DNA of 43,239 nt, from assembly GCA_030037775.1 (NCBI GenBank), contig JASHQB010000152.1, positions 1 to 43,239 on the forward strand, read 5' to 3'. The notes under the pieces were generated by a model, which worked only from the letters and a program-made list of their open reading frames with translations, was not told where the DNA came from and did not search any database. Shown in pieces: positions 42,653 to 43,239 of this stretch (positions within the stretch are counted from its first letter, which is position 1; every line of letters begins with the position of its first letter). Source of the stretch: Candidatus Acidiferrales bacterium (lineage in GTDB: Bacteria > Acidobacteriota > Terriglobia > Acidiferrales > UBA7541). Made by a program: the position numbers and the translations under genes.

Positions 42653-43239
42653 ATGAGATCGAAACAGCAAATGTGGTTCGCAATCCTGCCGCTCCTGTTT
42701 GTGGCTGCACTTCTCCCCGGTTGCGGAACTTCCAACGAGCCGGCCAAGGTCGATGCGGCAAATGCTCCGCGCGTTGCCGTGGTCCCGGTGACGCGCCGTA
42801 GCATTTCCACCAGCCTCGAGATCGCTTCCGAGTTTCAGCCCTTTCAGGAAATCGACGTCTACGCCAAAGTTTCCGGCTATATTCAGAAACTCTACGTCGA
42901 TTGGGGCACGCACGTTCAGCAGGGCCAGGTGATGGCCGTGCTGGAGATCCCAGAGCTGGTGCAGCAAATCCAGCACGACGAAGCGGCTTTGGCACAGGCT
43001 GGAGAAGAACTGCATCGCGCACAGTCTGCCTACGCTGTAGCGCACGTCACCTATCAGCGTCTCGCCGGCGTACAAAGGGTGCACCCCGGACTCATTTCTC
43101 AGGAAGACATCGACGTCGCCCAGGGCAAAGACCTCGAAGCCAGTGATCAGGTGTCCGCTGGCCAGGAAGCTCTGCTGGCCGCCAAGGACGCTCTCGAGAA
43201 AGATAAGACTCTCTACGCCTATGCGCATATGACCGCGCC
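42653..43239 (+). CDS. RND efflux periplasmic adaptor (membrane-fusion) lipoprotein, 5-prime part
   Basis: The frame is open to the window end (195 codons seen). The N-terminus is MRSKQQMWFAILPLLFVAAL, ending in the lipobox LPGC at residues 21-24, so it is a lipoprotein with a lipidated Cys24. The next part shows the adaptor pattern: VAVVPVTRRSIS, EIDVYAKVSGYIQKLYVDWG (barrel-sandwich biotinyl-like half) and then a long coiled-coil hairpin region. It would connect an RND pump and an outer-membrane factor, both probably encoded just beyond the window. The ribosome binding site is weak. Confidence 0.88.
   Translation, partial: MRSKQQMWFAILPLLFVAALLPGCGTSNEPAKVDAANAPRVAVVPVTRRSISTSLEIASEFQPFQEIDVYAKVSGYIQKLYVDWGTHVQQGQVMAVLEIPELVQQIQHDEAALAQAGEELHRAQSAYAVAHVTYQRLAGVQRVHPGLISQEDIDVAQGKDLEASDQVSAGQEALLAAKDALEKDKTLYAYAHMTA

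Noticed and set aside
1-43239. CRISPR arrays, insertion sequences, prophage or toxin-antitoxin genes
   Set aside because: No regularly spaced repeats, transposase, integrase or typical toxin-antitoxin pair was seen on either strand.

Overview
The window looks like a piece of an Acidobacteriota chromosome. The evidence is a duplicated-permease ABC protein of the ADOP type paired with a PadR regulator, a VWA protein of the kind usually annotated as acidobacterial VWFA-related, many small secreted proteins with no clear family, and a GC content judged by eye at about 60 percent. No rRNA, insertion sequence, integrase, prophage or CRISPR array is visible. Most genes look chromosomal and ordinary.

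Layout. Positions 1-3900 (minus strand) hold the ADOP permease, its PadR regulator with a clear operator-promoter, and an SDR oxidoreductase. A TPR-type secreted protein follows on the plus strand, with a good promoter and terminator. Positions 5756-11050 (minus) carry smc, purC, a stand-alone Fis-type DNA-binding protein and the internally deleted remnant of a small domain. Positions 11342-14339 (minus) hold an unknown secreted protein and an S9 peptidase, divergent from an M28 membrane peptidase. The plus-strand block 16951-22034 has cysS, a class III aminotransferase, a methyltransferase overlapping a YraN-type nuclease, and a galT-like gene. A membrane HD-GYP-type phosphohydrolase and sppA diverge from each other, followed by a cupin and tRNA-Cys.

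The most notable region is 25549-31476. A minus-strand operon encodes, in transcription order, a Crp/Fnr-type regulator, a decaheme cytochrome of the DmsE/MtrA/PioA type, an MtrB/PioB-type outer-membrane barrel, a small monoheme cytochrome c, a NapC/NirT-like tetraheme membrane cytochrome and a tiny membrane protein. This is a nearly complete quinone-to-outside electron conduit, lacking only an outer-surface multiheme cytochrome. Two near-identical perfect TGTGA-N6-TCACA palindromes sit upstream of the regulator gene and upstream of the decaheme gene. The regulator has the recognition-helix residues expected for that sequence, so the operon looks self-regulated.

Next to it, at 31754-34789, a PLP-dependent decarboxylase with C-terminal TPRs is followed, in the same frame after one TAG codon, by more TPR and an ATP-grasp domain. 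This is either one gene broken or gated by an amber codon, or two coupled genes that together decarboxylate an amino acid and ligate a product. It is the most unusual enzyme architecture in the window.

The rest (34817-43239) holds a FecR-domain protein, a conserved hypothetical paired with an MscS-type channel, a small secreted coiled-coil protein, tRNA-Arg(CCG), the VWA protein, a secreted protein with a strong hairpin terminator, a fused ABC exporter, a doubtful small secreted protein and the start of an RND-type membrane-fusion lipoprotein cut by the window end.
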